64,000 nucleotides of DNA from Chrysomallon squamiferum (GCA_012295275.1 CM022670.1:31621438-31685437); one strand, 5' to 3'. Positions 25,801-39,374 are shown, numbered from the stretch's first letter. A program made the numbers and translations. The notes: generated by a model from the letters alone, not told the origin.

Positions 25801-28800
25801 ATGATAATTCATGCAAGATACATACTTTCCATGTCTGCACGTGAAAGAAGAAAGAAAACAATGAAATTTAAAAATCAGTTAAAAAATAATAATAAGAAAA
25901 AATAAAAAAAAAAATTCAGTCCAAGTATGCTAATACTGTTTAAGAAAAACATCTTCACGTGTAACAAATGAGAAATAATTTACATATTCTGTTGATATAT
26001 TTTTTTAAAATTATTATGTTTCTAATTTCCCAGCCAAAAGAAGATACAAGAATAAGAACATTTTTTATGGGAATAACAATGTGCATTAAAAAAATATAAA
26101 TATGCTGCAGGAAGATAATTCTTGACTTATACTTTTCTGACATGAGATTTTGCCTTCTAAGGTGATGATAATTATTATTTTTCCCTGGCTCTTTCAGTGA
26201 CTGTGATTATTATAAAATGAATGCAGTAATAAGATTTACCTGTCTATTATCTGCCAGGCATAAGACAAGTCAGCCACAATCTGAATGGTTATGAGAACCT
26301 CTTCTTTGATGTTGATAGTTCTAATCATCTGATGAAGATAGCGCCGAGTGTCTGATAGAAACTGTTTAACCTGCAAATTGCTTTCTAGCTGATGAAATTC
26401 CTGAACCTAAACCAAGAAAAAAATAAATAAATAAAAAATAAATATATAAATAATAACAATAATAATAATAATAACATTAATAATAATATTAAACAATCAC
26501 ATAAATTTAAAAAATCAAAACTTAAAAACATTTATAAAAAAAATAATAATAAAAATTTAAAAAGAAATATAAAAAATGTGGAATAACTTCTTCTCCCTAA
26601 ACTCTTTATATATAAAAATGTTGGACATAAAATCTAATTTTTCAGATACAGAATGAATACCTGCAAATTTCAAATATGATTTAACTTTAATCTTAAAACT
26701 TATTATAGATATTAAGCAGAATAATTTCACTAAGTGAATTACCTCTTCCATAGCCTGAATGAGCTGCACTATTTTCCTACCAGCAGATGTTGAATCATCA
26801 TAACTTAGAGATGTAATCTGCTTGGACATTTCTGTAAACCAGGCCTGAAGATTTTCTGAGAAAAGATGTTAATCCACATCAAAATGAGAAAAAGAAGCAG
26901 TAAAAAATCATCCCAAAACAACTTAAATAACAAACTGGTAAGCCATAAAAAAAAAAAAAAAGGGAAATTAAAAAAAATTACCCATACTACAGAAATTAAG
27001 AAATATTTTTCGAAAATGACAGTAAAATGTCTTTTAAATAAAAATAAATAAAATATTTGCCATATCGTAAAAAGATTTTACAAAAAAAAAAAAAAAAAAT
27101 TACAAAAATTAAAATGGAAATGAAAAGAGAGAGAGAGAAAAAAAAAAAGAAACTGTATTAGTTTAAGAATACCATTTTTCTGCACTCTAGTTAGTGGTTT
27201 AGTTCCAGAAAAAACATCAGCCAGTTCCTGCATTCTCTCTTGTCCTTCCTTTTTGTATGCTTCCCACTTAGTCTGTTTCTCTGCCAGCATTTGTTTGAAT
27301 AACTAGAAACAGAAATAGATGCACTTTAGACAATATGAAACATCATATTACACAAATTTATCAACTAAAATGGTGTAAAAACCAGCATCAGGATTCATGA
27401 TTAGACATTTTACCCTGTTAACTTGCGCAAATGCTCTAAATACTGCAATAGTTTCTTGTATGAATGTTTTAATAAATGGAACATGTTTTCTGTACTTGTT
27501 GCACAGTATCCTAAACAAAAAAAATTATCTTATGTTTGTATGTGACAGAGCTTAAAATTGTCTATAGTGTGTCTGAAGGTGAGTGCATTTATTTTCTTTC
27601 AGAACCTTGCCAAACCATTTACAGATGTTACGTATTATGAATCACCTGCAACATTTTAATTATGATTAACATAGGTAAATGAGTCATTAAAACATAACAT
27701 GAAATAACAACCATATATAATAACACTGAACTGAAATACCACAAACTGTAAAGCTGAACTGAACTTTATTTACACTCTGCTTGTAATGCAACGTACCTCT
27801 TTAAGCATAAATTCAAACTGACTTGTGCTTAGCAGAAGCTGAAAAACACTGAGAGGTTTGTATTGAGAATCACTCAACACCTGGTCAAGTATCTGTTTAC
27901 ACCTCTTATTACCTACTGCACCTATAAACAAAAAACAAATATCATCATAATTCTTCATTCAGGAACACTGAATTTTGAAAAGTGGATTCTCATTAAAAAC
28001 CCCAAATCATGTGAGAATAATTTGTAGAGTCTCATTATTTATGAAATACTTAAATGTAGAGTAGTAACATTTTTTATTTAACCAGACGATAAGATATAGA
28101 AAATAACCAAATAAATAAATGAATGAAGACACAACAAACCTTAAAATGCATCACCGATTTTATGGAGATAACATTCAGCTACTGTAATTATTAAATAAAA
28201 AATCTTATTTCACAAGTGTTTATCTTATCTAACACTACTATTTCACTTATGTTTTTAACATGTATTAACTGAAGATATACTATAATCATATGCTACTGAA
28301 TAAGTGAAGAATGTGTAATGTATAGATAACAAACATACTAGGAGGTAAGTTGGATGTATGTAACATCAACCAACGCAGTGTGACATTGCATTCTCTCAGA
28401 CAGTTCATCAGCTTTGGGATGTTGTCTAGAATAAACTCCTCTTTCAGGACACCTTCCTTCAGATACTTTTCAAGGATTGGATGTAGACGCTCTAATTTTT
28501 TGGCATACTTCATGGACTGAAAAAAATATAAAAACAGATTTAAAAAATTCAATACTTGGGAAGACTGTTAATTTACAAGTTAATGTAAAATATATTTTTA
28601 TATGGAACCAGTAAATAAATAAATAAATAATTATCTAAATGAAACCAATAATTAATGAATACTAGGAAGTATGATATCATACACAGAATACAAAAATAAA
28701 TAATTACTACCAAATCCTTTCTGTCTTACAAATTCCAAAAATATAATTTTAAAACCTTCATTACTGCTATTTGAAAAAAAAGATAAGGAGAAATGTTTAA

Positions 28801-29112
28801 GTTAAGCATTACCTGTTCCCTGACATTACTAGGATCCAGAGTGTTGTTTAGTGCTGTTATAGCTGCACGATAAGGACCCCAGGCATCTAAGAGGTTCACT
28901 GTTATTCCCATATAAACTCCAATGACCTGTAATATTAAATATTAAAATCTGCTTCATGAATTTTAATTTACTCTAGCAGCATATGTTTGTTAATAAAATT
29001 TAATTTTCAAATAAGTGCTATATAAAATATCATGACAAAATATAAAATTCATAATTAAATTTTTTTAAATGAAATTAAAACACAAAATTATTTAACTATT
29101 AAAAATATGATG

Positions 29113-29157
<45 letters not shown>

Positions 29158-31187
29158 TTAGAATAAATAGAATTTTAAAATTTTAAAAATAAAAACTATA
29201 CCCAATTGTCAGGAAAATGTTTGTCAACAATTTCTCTCATCTTTGCCTGCTGGTTGTGCAAGATGTCTGGTTCGAAGTAGAGAATAATGTACAACATGCT
29301 GGCCTGGGTGGCCAGGGCAGTAGAGCGGTGCTCTGGAAGAGGGTAGGCAGAGATCTGATTGTACACATCATCTGACCGCAAACGACCAATCACCATGTTA
29401 ATATATTCAGAATTAATGGGTACCCGACTGAAAAAAAGAAAAAGAATATAAATAAATAAACTCAGCCTTTTAAGCCTATGCTACATGAATATTGCTATTT
29501 ATTGTTGTTTCTTCTCAAACACATTAATAATAAAAAATATGAAACTTGTTAAACTTCTAATTCAGAATAAAAACATTTTGTTTATTCCTGAGTTGTGTAT
29601 CATCTTTCCAGATAAAAAGTTTATTGTAAAACATAAATTGAAATAAAATTAATAAATTAGATAATTTCAAAAAAAAAATATAAAAAAAATAAAATGTTTT
29701 ACTTGAAATATGATTCAGGATAACCAGGTGGTCTCTTAGCTCCAGGCTGATTTGAGAATCCAGTACTTCTTAATAGTTTACAAACATCATCAATATTGGA
29801 ATCACCAGCAGAGGATTTCTGTGCACTGGAAAATAAAAACGCAAAACATTTGTAAGTATCTATCAGCATATATTTACAAATGCTGCATACATATTATGCA
29901 CACACACAAAGGTTGTCCTTCATTAAAAGATATAGTTATACTCACATTGCATACATTAAAAACTGACATGAAAATATACTAAAATATAATTGGATTTATC
30001 TATTATTCCTAATAATTATTTTTAACCTTTCTTTCAAACACAGGGTTATGTATAATGATGAAATTTATTTGTACAGAATAAAGCTCAACAAGAACAACAT
30101 AATTTAAAACTGAGAAAAAAATTATATATTTACTTACCTGTATCTATAATAAGATACAAGAATTCTCTCACGCACAGTTCCTTCTATTCTAATATCAATG
30201 ACCAGCAACATGACACCATACAGGTACAAAACTTCACACTGTAAGAGTATGTACAATAATTTCAAAATATAACAGATATATGTTAATTACATATTTATAT
30301 TTTCACAAAATTAAAAACAAGTGCTACACTTTAAAAGAAATTACAGTTATAAGGTTTGTTAGACCATTACATTTTTATTAACTTAAGAAACAATTACCAT
30401 TAGTTGTTTGCCATCTTCATTCAAAAGGACTGATTCCATGGTTTGCTGAATGTACACACCCTCTTCCAGATCTTCAAGAAATCTAAAAATAAATATTGTT
30501 AGATGATACTACAGTTATAACCCAGTGTTTGAATGGATTTAATGAAAATATATTAAAACAAGTGTCAGTCAAAATCCTTTGTTTTTGTTTTTTTGGGTGG
30601 GGGGGGCATTTTTTTATCATAAATATTTACTGTGGTAATTTTTTTCTTGTTCACTTTACCTGTTAAGATCAGTCACATATTTATGGACACTAGCAAAAGC
30701 CTGATAAAATCTTGTGAGTATTTCAATATGATTTTCTCTGAATTCTTCATCCAGGTCTTGAAGTTCCTGAAAATAATAAATACAAATTTATATATCCTCA
30801 ATGAACATAAAGATGAAGAGGTTAAAAATCACACTTGAAAGATTTGTCAAATCTGTTACATTACATTCTTAAACAATGTAAGTATAAAATTATATTAATT
30901 GAATATCTAATTAAAAATTGCGTTTACAAATAAATACTTGTAAAACACCATTAAATACTTACAGCTTTTGAGTCGATTTTATTATCAAAGTATTCCGAAC
31001 TTCGAAAATAGCTGAAATCACACAATATTTCACCGTATTTCACTTGATCAAATCTGTTATCTAGTCTGAATACTGAAGGAATAAAATCTGCCAAACGCAG
31101 CAATTCTGCAATAATGGCATTTCCCCTGGATACAAGTCTAAGTAAATTTTGACCACACTGGTTATTTTCTGCAAGAAAATCTGCCAT
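16840..31187 (-). CDS. WASHC5: WASHC5: WASH complex subunit 5 (strumpellin)
   Basis: Twenty-eight exons join in phase to give 1164 residues (human 1159). From the start: 30963-31187, 30660-30766, 30398-30482, 30138-30238, 29703-29825, 29202-29427, 28813-28926, 28339-28516, 27797-27921, 27173-27302, 26743-26855, 26240-26406, 24544-24619, 23863-23982, 23204-23335, 22805-22885, 22434-22535, 21771-21950, 21204-21328, 20806-20896, 20313-20487, 19656-19735, 19172-19275, 18788-18917, 18243-18339, 17716-17872, 17271-17358, 16840-16902. Strumpellin-specific blocks run the whole length: N-terminal [10 protein letters not shown] and [84 protein letters not shown]-terminal [16 protein letters not shown]. 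The protein is largely helical, with no membrane segment. In the family it is a core subunit of the endosomal WASH complex, which activates Arp2/3 for sorting; human mutations cause spastic paraplegia 8. Exon 18 begins with GTAAGT, a donor-like sequence. Confidence 0.98.
19289..19461. repeat. Four-copy 43-bp minisatellite in WASHC5 intron 22
   Basis: The unit runs TTAATCTTAAAGAATTCATA, then TACACTATTACTTTTTTCTACAG. It is repeated four times; copies 2-4 are nearly identical and copy 1 is diverged. On the plus strand each unit ends in a pyrimidine tract plus CAG; the gene is on the minus strand. Confidence 0.9.
27414..27510 (-). other. Possible unannotated cassette (poison) exon in WASHC5 intron 9
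   Basis: On the minus strand a T-rich tract plus TTTAG precedes a 97-base segment that ends before GTAAAA. Exons 9 and 10 already join in frame and match strumpellin, so this segment is not part of the standard protein. Included after exon 9, it would add [13 protein letters not shown] and a stop. In another frame it is open throughout. It may be chance. Confidence 0.2.
29113..29156. repeat. (AAT)n microsatellite in WASHC5 intron 6
   Basis: AAT trinucleotide run of about 44 bases. Confidence 0.95.
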
Positions 31188-32017
31188 GCCGATGATTAAA
31201 TCTGATGTTAATTAAAATAATAATAATATTATTCTTAATACAAAAGCAAACCTGAATTTATCATAATTATTTCAATATTTGGATAGAACCTAGCCTCATT
31301 TTCATGATTGTTTTAATGAAATATTAGTTTGATTTCTGTGATATCCATGAACTTGCATAAAGAAACGATACACAGAAAGGTGCACTTGTAATACTTAGCA
31401 ATAAACTGTTATATTATAGTGTTTGTATTAAGAATAAAGTTGTTGGCGAATCACGAGACCGCCTACTTCCGCGTTAGTTTTTTCGAGTTACTTCCCATGA
31501 TCTTCAAAATGAAATTATTACGTAACTCCTAAGAGCTTTCCAAATTTCATCTTTTAACCTATCATTAATATAATTTTAACTAATATCTTTTTATTATTAT
31601 TATTTTAAAATGTTTTATAGATTTAATGTGTTTATTATTAATGTAGTATAAACAATATTACTTTTTCACAAAAATAAATAAGAAAATAAACAATAAATCA
31701 AAATCATTGTACTGAATCATGCTTTTGTCAACAAATAAAAATTAAATATATAAAATAAATAATAAATAAAATAGCAGAAATTCAGTCTTCGTAGATATAT
31801 CGACATTAAATATTCAAAATGGTAGAAGTTAACTATCCCCCCCCCAAAAAAAAAAAAAAACAGACAACAAAATAACAGTTATTAAAAATAGTTTTATTAG
31901 GAATCAAAATTTACTATCTTTTCATTAAAAAGTCTTGTGCTTCTCTGAAACATGAAAGTTACATATAAATAACAAATGCTGATAATTAATCCCAATTTTA
32001 ATCATAAAAGTAAACTT
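31188..32017. other. Intergenic spacer between WASHC5 and the C8orf76-like gene
   Basis: Both genes are on the minus strand, 830 bases apart. The right part holds the 3' UTR of the C8orf76-like gene with a minus-strand AATAAA at 31893-31898; the left part must hold the WASHC5 promoter. A somewhat GC-richer stretch at 31438-31510 is the best place for it. A C9A15 homopolymer pair lies near 31838-31861. Confidence 0.55.
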
Positions 32018-35000
32018 TCAAGTGATTATTCCGCGACTGTCTGAAAATAAATCACAGGCTGTATGTGACCAAAGAAACCATCTTGATTCAAATGATTCTT
32101 CTTCAGTTGCAATCACCTTAAAAAAAATTAAAAAATTAAAAAAAGATAATAATTATGTTTAATTTCATATAAACATTACAAAAAAGAAAATAAATAAAAT
32201 AAAACAAAAACAGTAATAAAATAAAATGAAAGAAAACTAAGTTTGAAATAGTATATCTGAATTCATAAAAATTATGTCCCATGATATATCCATATGAAAC
32301 ATTAGAAAGCACACCTAATATTTTTATGTTAAAAGTAATGTTCTTTAATAACTACCCCCTCAAAAAATACAAATTGCCAAAATCTGAGATCAAATCATTT
32401 TTCAGTTTTCTTTGTTATTGAAAGATAATTATTTTGAAAAATATCAAAAATAATTTCACAAAATGATTATTATTGTCTTTAGTAAATTAAAAATATCAGT
32501 TTTTGAAATGATAAATAATTTATTTTGTTAATAAAAATATTTTTTAAGAGACAAAATTCATGACTTCAATGAGCTTACAGATTTCAGAGGTTCTTGTTTT
32601 TCATCATTCAAGTCATTTTCAAAATCAGATCCAACATCACGAGACAAAAACTGAAAAGAGATATTTTACACTTTCCTTATGCAAAATGTAAAAACAGCCA
32701 ACAGACATCTTGTTTATAGTAACACATATTAAATGAGCAAATATTTAATAAAATAATGCATTCACAAATCAGATACATCTTACTAAAAATAAAAAGATTA
32801 TTTATGACCTTGTACACCATTACTATATTATATACTCTCCCAAAAACGAAACGCAAAATGGTTGATTTGTTAGATAACTATTGTAAACAGATTCGTATCA
32901 ATGTACAAACTATGAAATATGAATTTGGTGATTCAAATGTATAGCTTTTGTCACAGTTGCCAAAAAGCAGGTAACACAAAATAAAGGCTATGATCGTGTT
33001 TATTAGCCAAAACGTCCCTGCTTGCAAACCATGTTACCAGTGCATATGCACGTGCGGCACATGAAACTTGAATATGAGGGTTATAAAAATGCAAGGTTTT
33101 CGAAAACTTCTGTTCATTATTTTTGTTCTGACCCAACATCAAACAAATGCCATGACTGAATGACTGCAACGAAACAACACCATTGGCCGTTTACAATCTG
33201 GCGAATCCTTCTTGGCCGTAGCCCGGGTGTTCCATGTATCCCCAAGCACCATCTTGAGATTGTGATGTAACTGTAACATCAAACAACACGTGACCGTCCC
33301 AGATCAGGTAGACCACGTGTAAACCACCAGGGCCCAGGACCGCTACATATGGGTACTTCATCTACAGGAAAGAACCAACACGGCAACCTCTACTGCTTCA
33401 GCAATACCAGGTCTGCATAGAATATTGGCTCAGACAGTGCGCAACCATTTATAAGAGGCAGGTATTCAAACCAGACAGCCTGTAAGAAGAGTGGTTTTGA
33501 CTCAACAAAATTGTCAACTACGATGTCAGTGGTTTCTAGTGCACAGAGTCTAGCCTCAATTACAATGGAGAACTGTCTGGTTTAGTGACGAGGCTTGATG
33601 TCTGCTTTGTCGAGCTGATGGAAGATGTCGAGTTCACAGACGTCATGGTGAACGTTTTGCAGTAAACTGCATACAGGAAGCTGACAGATGGTGTGGGCAG
33701 CAATCTCATACACTGGCAGGACCAACCTGGTTCACATCCAAGGCAACTTAACGGCACAGAGATACCGAGATGAAATTTTGCAGCCTCATGTCGCTCCAGT
33801 TATGAATAATGGTAACGCTGTATTCCAGCACAACAATGCAAGACCACATACAACCAGACTCACAACAGCATACCTACACAATAATAACATTCAGGTCCTG
33901 CCCTGGCCCTCTAAATCTCCGGATTTGAAACCTATAGAGCATTTATGGGACAAGTTGGATAGATGACTGAGGCAGCATAAACCACAGCCACAGAATCGTG
34001 CTCAGCTGGCATTATTACTACAGACAGAGTGGACCACCATTTCACAAGGTGTAATTCGCAATGTCATTACTGCCATGGGAAGGAGATGTCAGGCAGTTCT
34101 GGACTCCCATGGTGGGCACACAAGGAATTGATATTATACTGTTATAACCTTGAACTTTAACCTTTTCAATGTAATACCATCAATATTAATGAATTGCGAA
34201 AGTGTGTGTAAAATCTGAACATTCTGCTGCTTTCTGTTGATCCATTAGATGGATATTCCCAATGTCAATAAAATGTACTTTTGCATTTCTTTTTTATTAG
34301 AGTATATTTAGTTACTGTAAGCATTAATTTTAACATCTGTGCTAAAATTCCCCTTTATAATGATTTATTATAAATCTGGAATGCTATGGTTTAAAAATTG
34401 TATATATCTCCACGATATCAGATCATCAACATTTACAAAAGCAAAATTAACCTGATTTTAACTTGAAGTAAATGTAGGCAAAAATTAAAAACACACCTCT
34501 GTTGCTTTTTCTATTTTTAATTCAGTGACAGCTAATTTGGAAATCTTCTGATTAATCTGCAAATACATAAATTAAAAAATTAAATGTTGTGGTTATCAAT
34601 AAGGATTGCATTGCAATAAATATATATGTATTTGTTCTGAATTAACAAGCAGAATTTTAAAATATTACTCAACTGTATATTAAATTAAATTTTATCCATA
34701 CATAATTTCATTTGAAAACTAAGGCCAGAAAAATGTTTATTACTAATTGATATTACTGTCATCAGAATTTGTTGTTTCATCATACAGGAGACATCATCCA
34801 GTACATCAAGAAAACATTTTAAAACCCATAGATTTCATTATTCAGAACTTACATCAGCAAGAAGGTTATCATCTCTAACTTGTACAAATGGTCCAACATA
34901 ATGATGTACACTTCTGAGAAGAAGCCTAAAATAAAAATTATTTTAAAACATACAAATCAAAACAATAAACTGTGAAAGGTATAAAAAACAGAAAATATTT

Positions 35001-37647
35001 TTTAACTATCATTTTCACAGACCAGATCAATAAATAAAACCAATCATAATTAAATGTATATCATGACCAATACAAGTAACCAGATTTGTTTAAAATACAA
35101 TGAAAAAATTGTTTTTTTTTCACTGAATGAATAACAAAATGTTTTGAATTTATTAATACTGCACTTAAAATTTATATTAATATTTATATTTAAGCATTAA
35201 AAAAAAAGTAATATAAGAATCCTGCAATGCTTTATAAATATACCTTGCTCGAATGTAGCAAGTAATCAGTTTGACAGTTAGTTCGTCTGTTGTTCTTGTG
35301 TCTTGGCTATTACAGTATGCTTCAGCCAGCTGAATCCAGTACTGTATATACAGTGGTTCCATGGTGATTAATTTGTGAAGAACAGAAATTGTTCCTGCAG
35401 AAAAAAACAAAAAACACACACATTAAAAAATAATAATGATAATAAACAAATCAATACAAAAATAAAATAAAAATTTAATATATTATATTATCATAATTAT
35501 TTTTCATAACAAAACAAACAAAATCCAACTATAAATTGATTACATTCTCACAATTACCTTTAAAAAAACAATAACAACAAAAACAACAACAAAAAAAACC
35601 CTCCAAAAAACAGCTATATTATGATAATATATTATCTGCATAGAAATAATACAAATATGTTACAGATATATTTATCTTTATAATTGATTTTCTGTAAAAT
35701 ATCTACTTTGTACAAAATAATTAATTTTCTAAATTTCTGATTTTTATAAAATTCAATTTCATAATGTAATTAAATTTGGATCTTTGAATTGTTTCCAACA
35801 CTGTTAACAAAGGAAAATGAAACTGAGTAATAAACTACTCAAGAAATTAAATACTCAGATGCTCAGTAAAAATCAAAACAAATATAAATATACCTGACCA
35901 GTCATGCATGAAAACATGAAACTGATATTGCAAACTTAAGCACTGTCTTTGTTGATCGAAATTCTGGGCACTTCTTATCTGGAAAATATTAAAAATACTT
36001 AATATTATTTTAAATCATAATAGGTTTTTGCTTCAAAACCAAACATGTCATTAGAAAACAATTTCTAATAAAAACATAGTGTGTCAAAAGAATAAATGAA
36101 ATAAGAAAACAGACTTTTTCTATGATTTAATAATTGATATAGATAAACAGAGACAAACCAGAGAATTGAGAATCTGAATAGCTTCTTCTGTCTTTCCTTT
36201 GTATAGGTAACATCTTGCTAAAGACTGAGAAATGTCCAGTTTTGTTGCTGAGGCATTTGGCTGCAATAATTCTGAAATCAGTAAATAATCAAATATATTA
36301 AAAAAAAATACTTTAAAATATTTTATGTCTTCTATTAGTAATATAGTACCTATAAAGTAACTGTATGAAATCATAGTGTTATACAAGTGCTAAATCTGAA
36401 TGCTGTTTTATCAGTAAAACATTCACCAATTTATTACAATATATTGTAGTGATGTGTTAAATGATTATGTTTTGATAAACAACAAAACATTTGAGAACTT
36501 TCAGATATTAAATTTATAACAATAATGGTTCAAAAGACAGACATAAATATATTTTCTATTCATTATAATATGTAATGGGCAACAAATTAAGTAATAAGTA
36601 AACACAGGAATACTTCCTCATGCAATCTCATGTAACTTACAGTATAAGTATTATTATTTCTCAGATATTTCTCTGAAGAAAAAAATGATAATAATAAAAC
36701 ACTAATAATAATTAAAATTAAAGAGTTAAGAATATATTATTATTAAATTAACCTAATGCTTCTTCATATTTCATGGCTGCAACATCATATTCTTTCTTGT
36801 GGTAGTGATAATCCCCACTGAACTTTAAGGAGAGTAATTCATCCAGTGTATCTGCTGTTGTTTTGGAATTGAGCTGAATTCTTTGATTGTCATCAAACCA
36901 CTGAAAAATTAATCATGTTAAAGCAGCACCATTTACTAATTATTAAAGACATTGTTCAGAGATTAATTATCTTCTGTTTTCTTATTGTTAAAAGCATAAT
37001 AATGCACCTTCACAAAATACCAAGATGTTTAGAATGTATTTATTTTATTCACTTCTATGGAATTTATAATGTGCTCAACATAATCATAATCTCCACTTTC
37101 GCCAGTTTTATTTCTAGAAGATGCTTTTAAAATTATAACATTCAAATTATATTATTCAAATTACATAATATATTTGTTTTTTTCAAATTGAAACCAGCAA
37201 TTAAAAACTAAAGAAGTAACTTTGAACAATATATATATATGTAAATAATAAATACAATGTAATTTATCAAAGTGAATACAGTTTTGTCACAAAATAGTTA
37301 TATTTTGGTCAATGCTTGAAAATAAAGGAATTTATCTAGTCTATAATTTATATTTCAAAAAAGCTAATGACTTATTAGATACTGCAATTACATGTATCAT
37401 AATGTACCATACTATACGTTAAATTTAATTTGTTTTAAAAGATTACAGACTTTTATTTGCCATTTCGTGGATAAAACAAAAAATACAGTTTTGGATTGAT
37501 TAGATAAGTCAAAATTGATTTGTTCAGTAAACCACATACAAGAGGTGTGCAGACTTTAACATGATACGATTCAAGAGTCTGCTGAGGTTTTGAACTGATG
37601 ACCTCACTTTTCAAATCATCGTCGTCAAACTCGAGTCCAAGCTCCAT
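32018..37647 (-). CDS. C8orf76: C8orf76-like TPR-containing protein
   Basis: Nine exons in phase give 302 residues: 37540-37647, 36753-36900, 36159-36271, 35894-35978, 35244-35394, 34853-34925, 34497-34556, 32579-32650, 32018-32116. Human C8orf76 is about 380 residues. The match is in order: an acidic N-terminus, ESYHVKVCTPLWF (human SYCAKLCEPQWFYE), LSLKFSGDYHYHKKEYDVA (KKFKGDLAYRRQEYQKA), LARCYLYKGKTEEAIQIL (ARCLAHLGRHMEALEI), YWIQLAEAYCN (NWGKLAEAYLN), and SFESRWF near the C-terminus. The middle helices are tetratricopeptide-like. Function is not established in the family. Two donors (GTTTGT after exon 3, GTTAAT after exon 2) are weak. A Tc1-like relic sits in intron 7. AATAAA lies 120 bases past the stop. 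Short relative to human because the variable middle is reduced. Confidence 0.85.
32831..34306 (+). mobile_element. Tc1/mariner-like transposon inserted in intron 7 of the C8orf76-like gene
   Basis: The ends read TATACTCTCCCAAAAACGAA on the left and, in reverse complement on the right, TATACTCTAATAAAAAAGAA followed by ATGCAAAA, giving imperfect terminal inverted repeats next to TA. The 1.48 kb length is normal for a full Tc1-type unit. The interior encodes a broken transposase on the strand opposite to the host gene. Confidence 0.85.
33153..34125 (+). pseudogene. Tc1-like transposase, inactivated
   Basis: The N-terminal helix-turn-helix is visible as RNNTIGRLQSGESF, then ARVFHVSPSTI. Further on come WFSDEA, MVWAAISYTGRTNLV (open frame from 33688), NARPHTT and SPDLKPIEHLWDKL, all typical of the DDE domain. 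Frameshifts and stops occur near 33260, 33450, 33590-33690 and 33964 (TGA after the DKLDR codons). In the usual QQDNARPH motif the catalytic aspartate is replaced: the sequence here is QHNNARPH. The element cannot move on its own. Confidence 0.9.
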
Positions 37648-38274
37648 TAAAAAAAAAAAAACTTCTGTATAACTTTTAAAGTCCCCTGAAAATGAAATAA
37701 ATATAGGCTAAATTTAATTAATTTATTATCTTTTTCCTTCATAAATTTAAAAAGCAAACCGAAATTACTAATCAGAGCTGTTTATAAATTATTATTATTA
37801 ATAGTATAATTTAAACGTAAAAATATTTTAAACTCTTTATATAAATAATTTATTGTTTTAAAAGAAATGCTGTATGGTAAAGAGAATAGCCTAAAAAAAA
37901 TTAAAAAAAATTGATAATGGTATTTAAACTTCCAGTATAATATTTTACAAAAAAAAACACACAGTTCTTTCCCTTGTATTTACCGCCGATTGCTTATAAG
38001 TTAAATTCCTACTTTGTCTTTCGAGCATCGGTTTATCTGGTTTGAACGTGAAAGCAGGGCGAAAATAAAAACAACAAATAATAATAATAATAAAATCCCC
38101 TAAGAACTGCAGTGCGTATTTGAAGGTGTATCTGATGTGGTTTTAAAATGTATATTTCTTTGTAAAATAGCTTAAATTTAGTTGATTTGCTTCCAGTGTA
38201 ATTTTTATTAGTAAACAGCAGTCACCTGGTTAGAATACTCAGGAAATGTCTGTAAATAGGCCTATTACTAAATA

Positions 38275-38671
38275 AAGTTGAACCTCGATTTCACGAACTA
38301 ATAGGGAGGAGCACCGGTCCAGAAAATAAAAAAGTCTGGAAAATCGCGAAAGCAAACATTAACCTATATAATACAGTAACGTAATAATATAAGAACTATA
38401 TACTGAGATAAAAACATTGTAAACAAATGTCATACAGTATTATGAGTAGAGGAAAAACGAAAATGTAGGCTAGTTTGGGTAACGTTTGTTAGGTTAGAAT
38501 GGTTATAGGTGCAAATGTAAAATTTACTCTTAACATCATGGAGAATGGTTTGAGAGAGGGTTACTGTGATCGTATAATGGGACTCAGAATAAATTAATAG
38601 TACCTAGAGGTAAGGTTTAAAGGGGGAAATGGCACTAAGTTCAAATTTAGGTCTGTGAAATCGTGGGATAA
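38275..38671. mobile_element. MITE-like element with CGATTTCAC terminal inverted repeats
   Basis: The left end reads GTTGAACCTCGATTTCACGA and the right end, in reverse complement, TATCCCACGATTTCACAGAC, so a core CGATTTCAC is inverted at the two ends. Interior words such as GTCTGGAAAATCGCGAAAGC resemble degraded internal copies. The style is that of short pogo/Tigger-derived elements. No coding capacity was seen. Confidence 0.4.
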
Positions 38672-38838
38672 CAATATGGATTTAAAACTTTCTCCTCAAT
38701 CAATCAGAAATTTGCCTTGTTTACCAGAGTTAAAAGCAGCTGGACCACATACATATTTTGTTTTCATATTTATTATTGTAAGTACTAAATAACGTAAAAG
38801 AGAAAGAGAAGTACTAAACGAATAAATTGGTTGAAATA

Positions 38839-39222
38839 ATGATAGAAAAGTTTTATGCATGCGAATACTGCAGAGCCATTCTTCCTCTGACGTTTTCTGA
38901 CGATAGAGCCGCCTCAACAGCGAGGACCAAGAAAAGGGCCACGGTAGATTCCATGATTATTCCAGAAGGGAACGACAGTACTGATCAGCGAACCCCTTCC
39001 ATCAGCTTCGCATTGGGTGCCCGGCAAGATAGAACAGTGGAAAACGTGGGGGAAGTTTCGGAAGTTGGTGCCAGAAGCAGCATGGATACCACTGCAAGTA
39101 TGGCAATTTTGACAACTAAGGCAGACACGTTGCTAAAGAATTCAATGTCAAGCCATCCATGGAGAACTAACATAATGCTGAAAAACAACTGGGAAAGTTT
39201 CGCATGTAAAAACTTTTATTGA
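38839..39222 (+). other. GC-richer stretch open on both strands, origin unknown
   Basis: The plus strand is open for about 128 codons, beginning MIEKFYACEYCRAILPLTF and rich in Ser/Thr/Arg. The minus strand over the same bases is open for 67 codons, with a hydrophobic ALVVKIAILAVVSMLLL segment, and in another frame encodes MESTVALFLVLAVEAALSSE, which looks like a signal peptide. A third plus-strand frame contains GRHVAKEFNVKPSME, like a transposon helix-turn-helix. Base composition differs from the flanks. It is either a decayed transposon gene or a small real exon; I cannot tell. Confidence 0.3.
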
Positions 39223-39283
39223 AGAAAAACAAAGAGAGAATGATTTTAAAATTAATTTTATTTTGTTTAATTTTACAAAATGA

Positions 39284-39290
39284 ACACACA

Positions 39291-39374
<84 letters not shown>
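39284..39374. repeat. Compound (AC)n(AG)n microsatellite
   Basis: An AC run (39284-39308) passes directly into an AG run (39309-39374). Confidence 0.97.
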
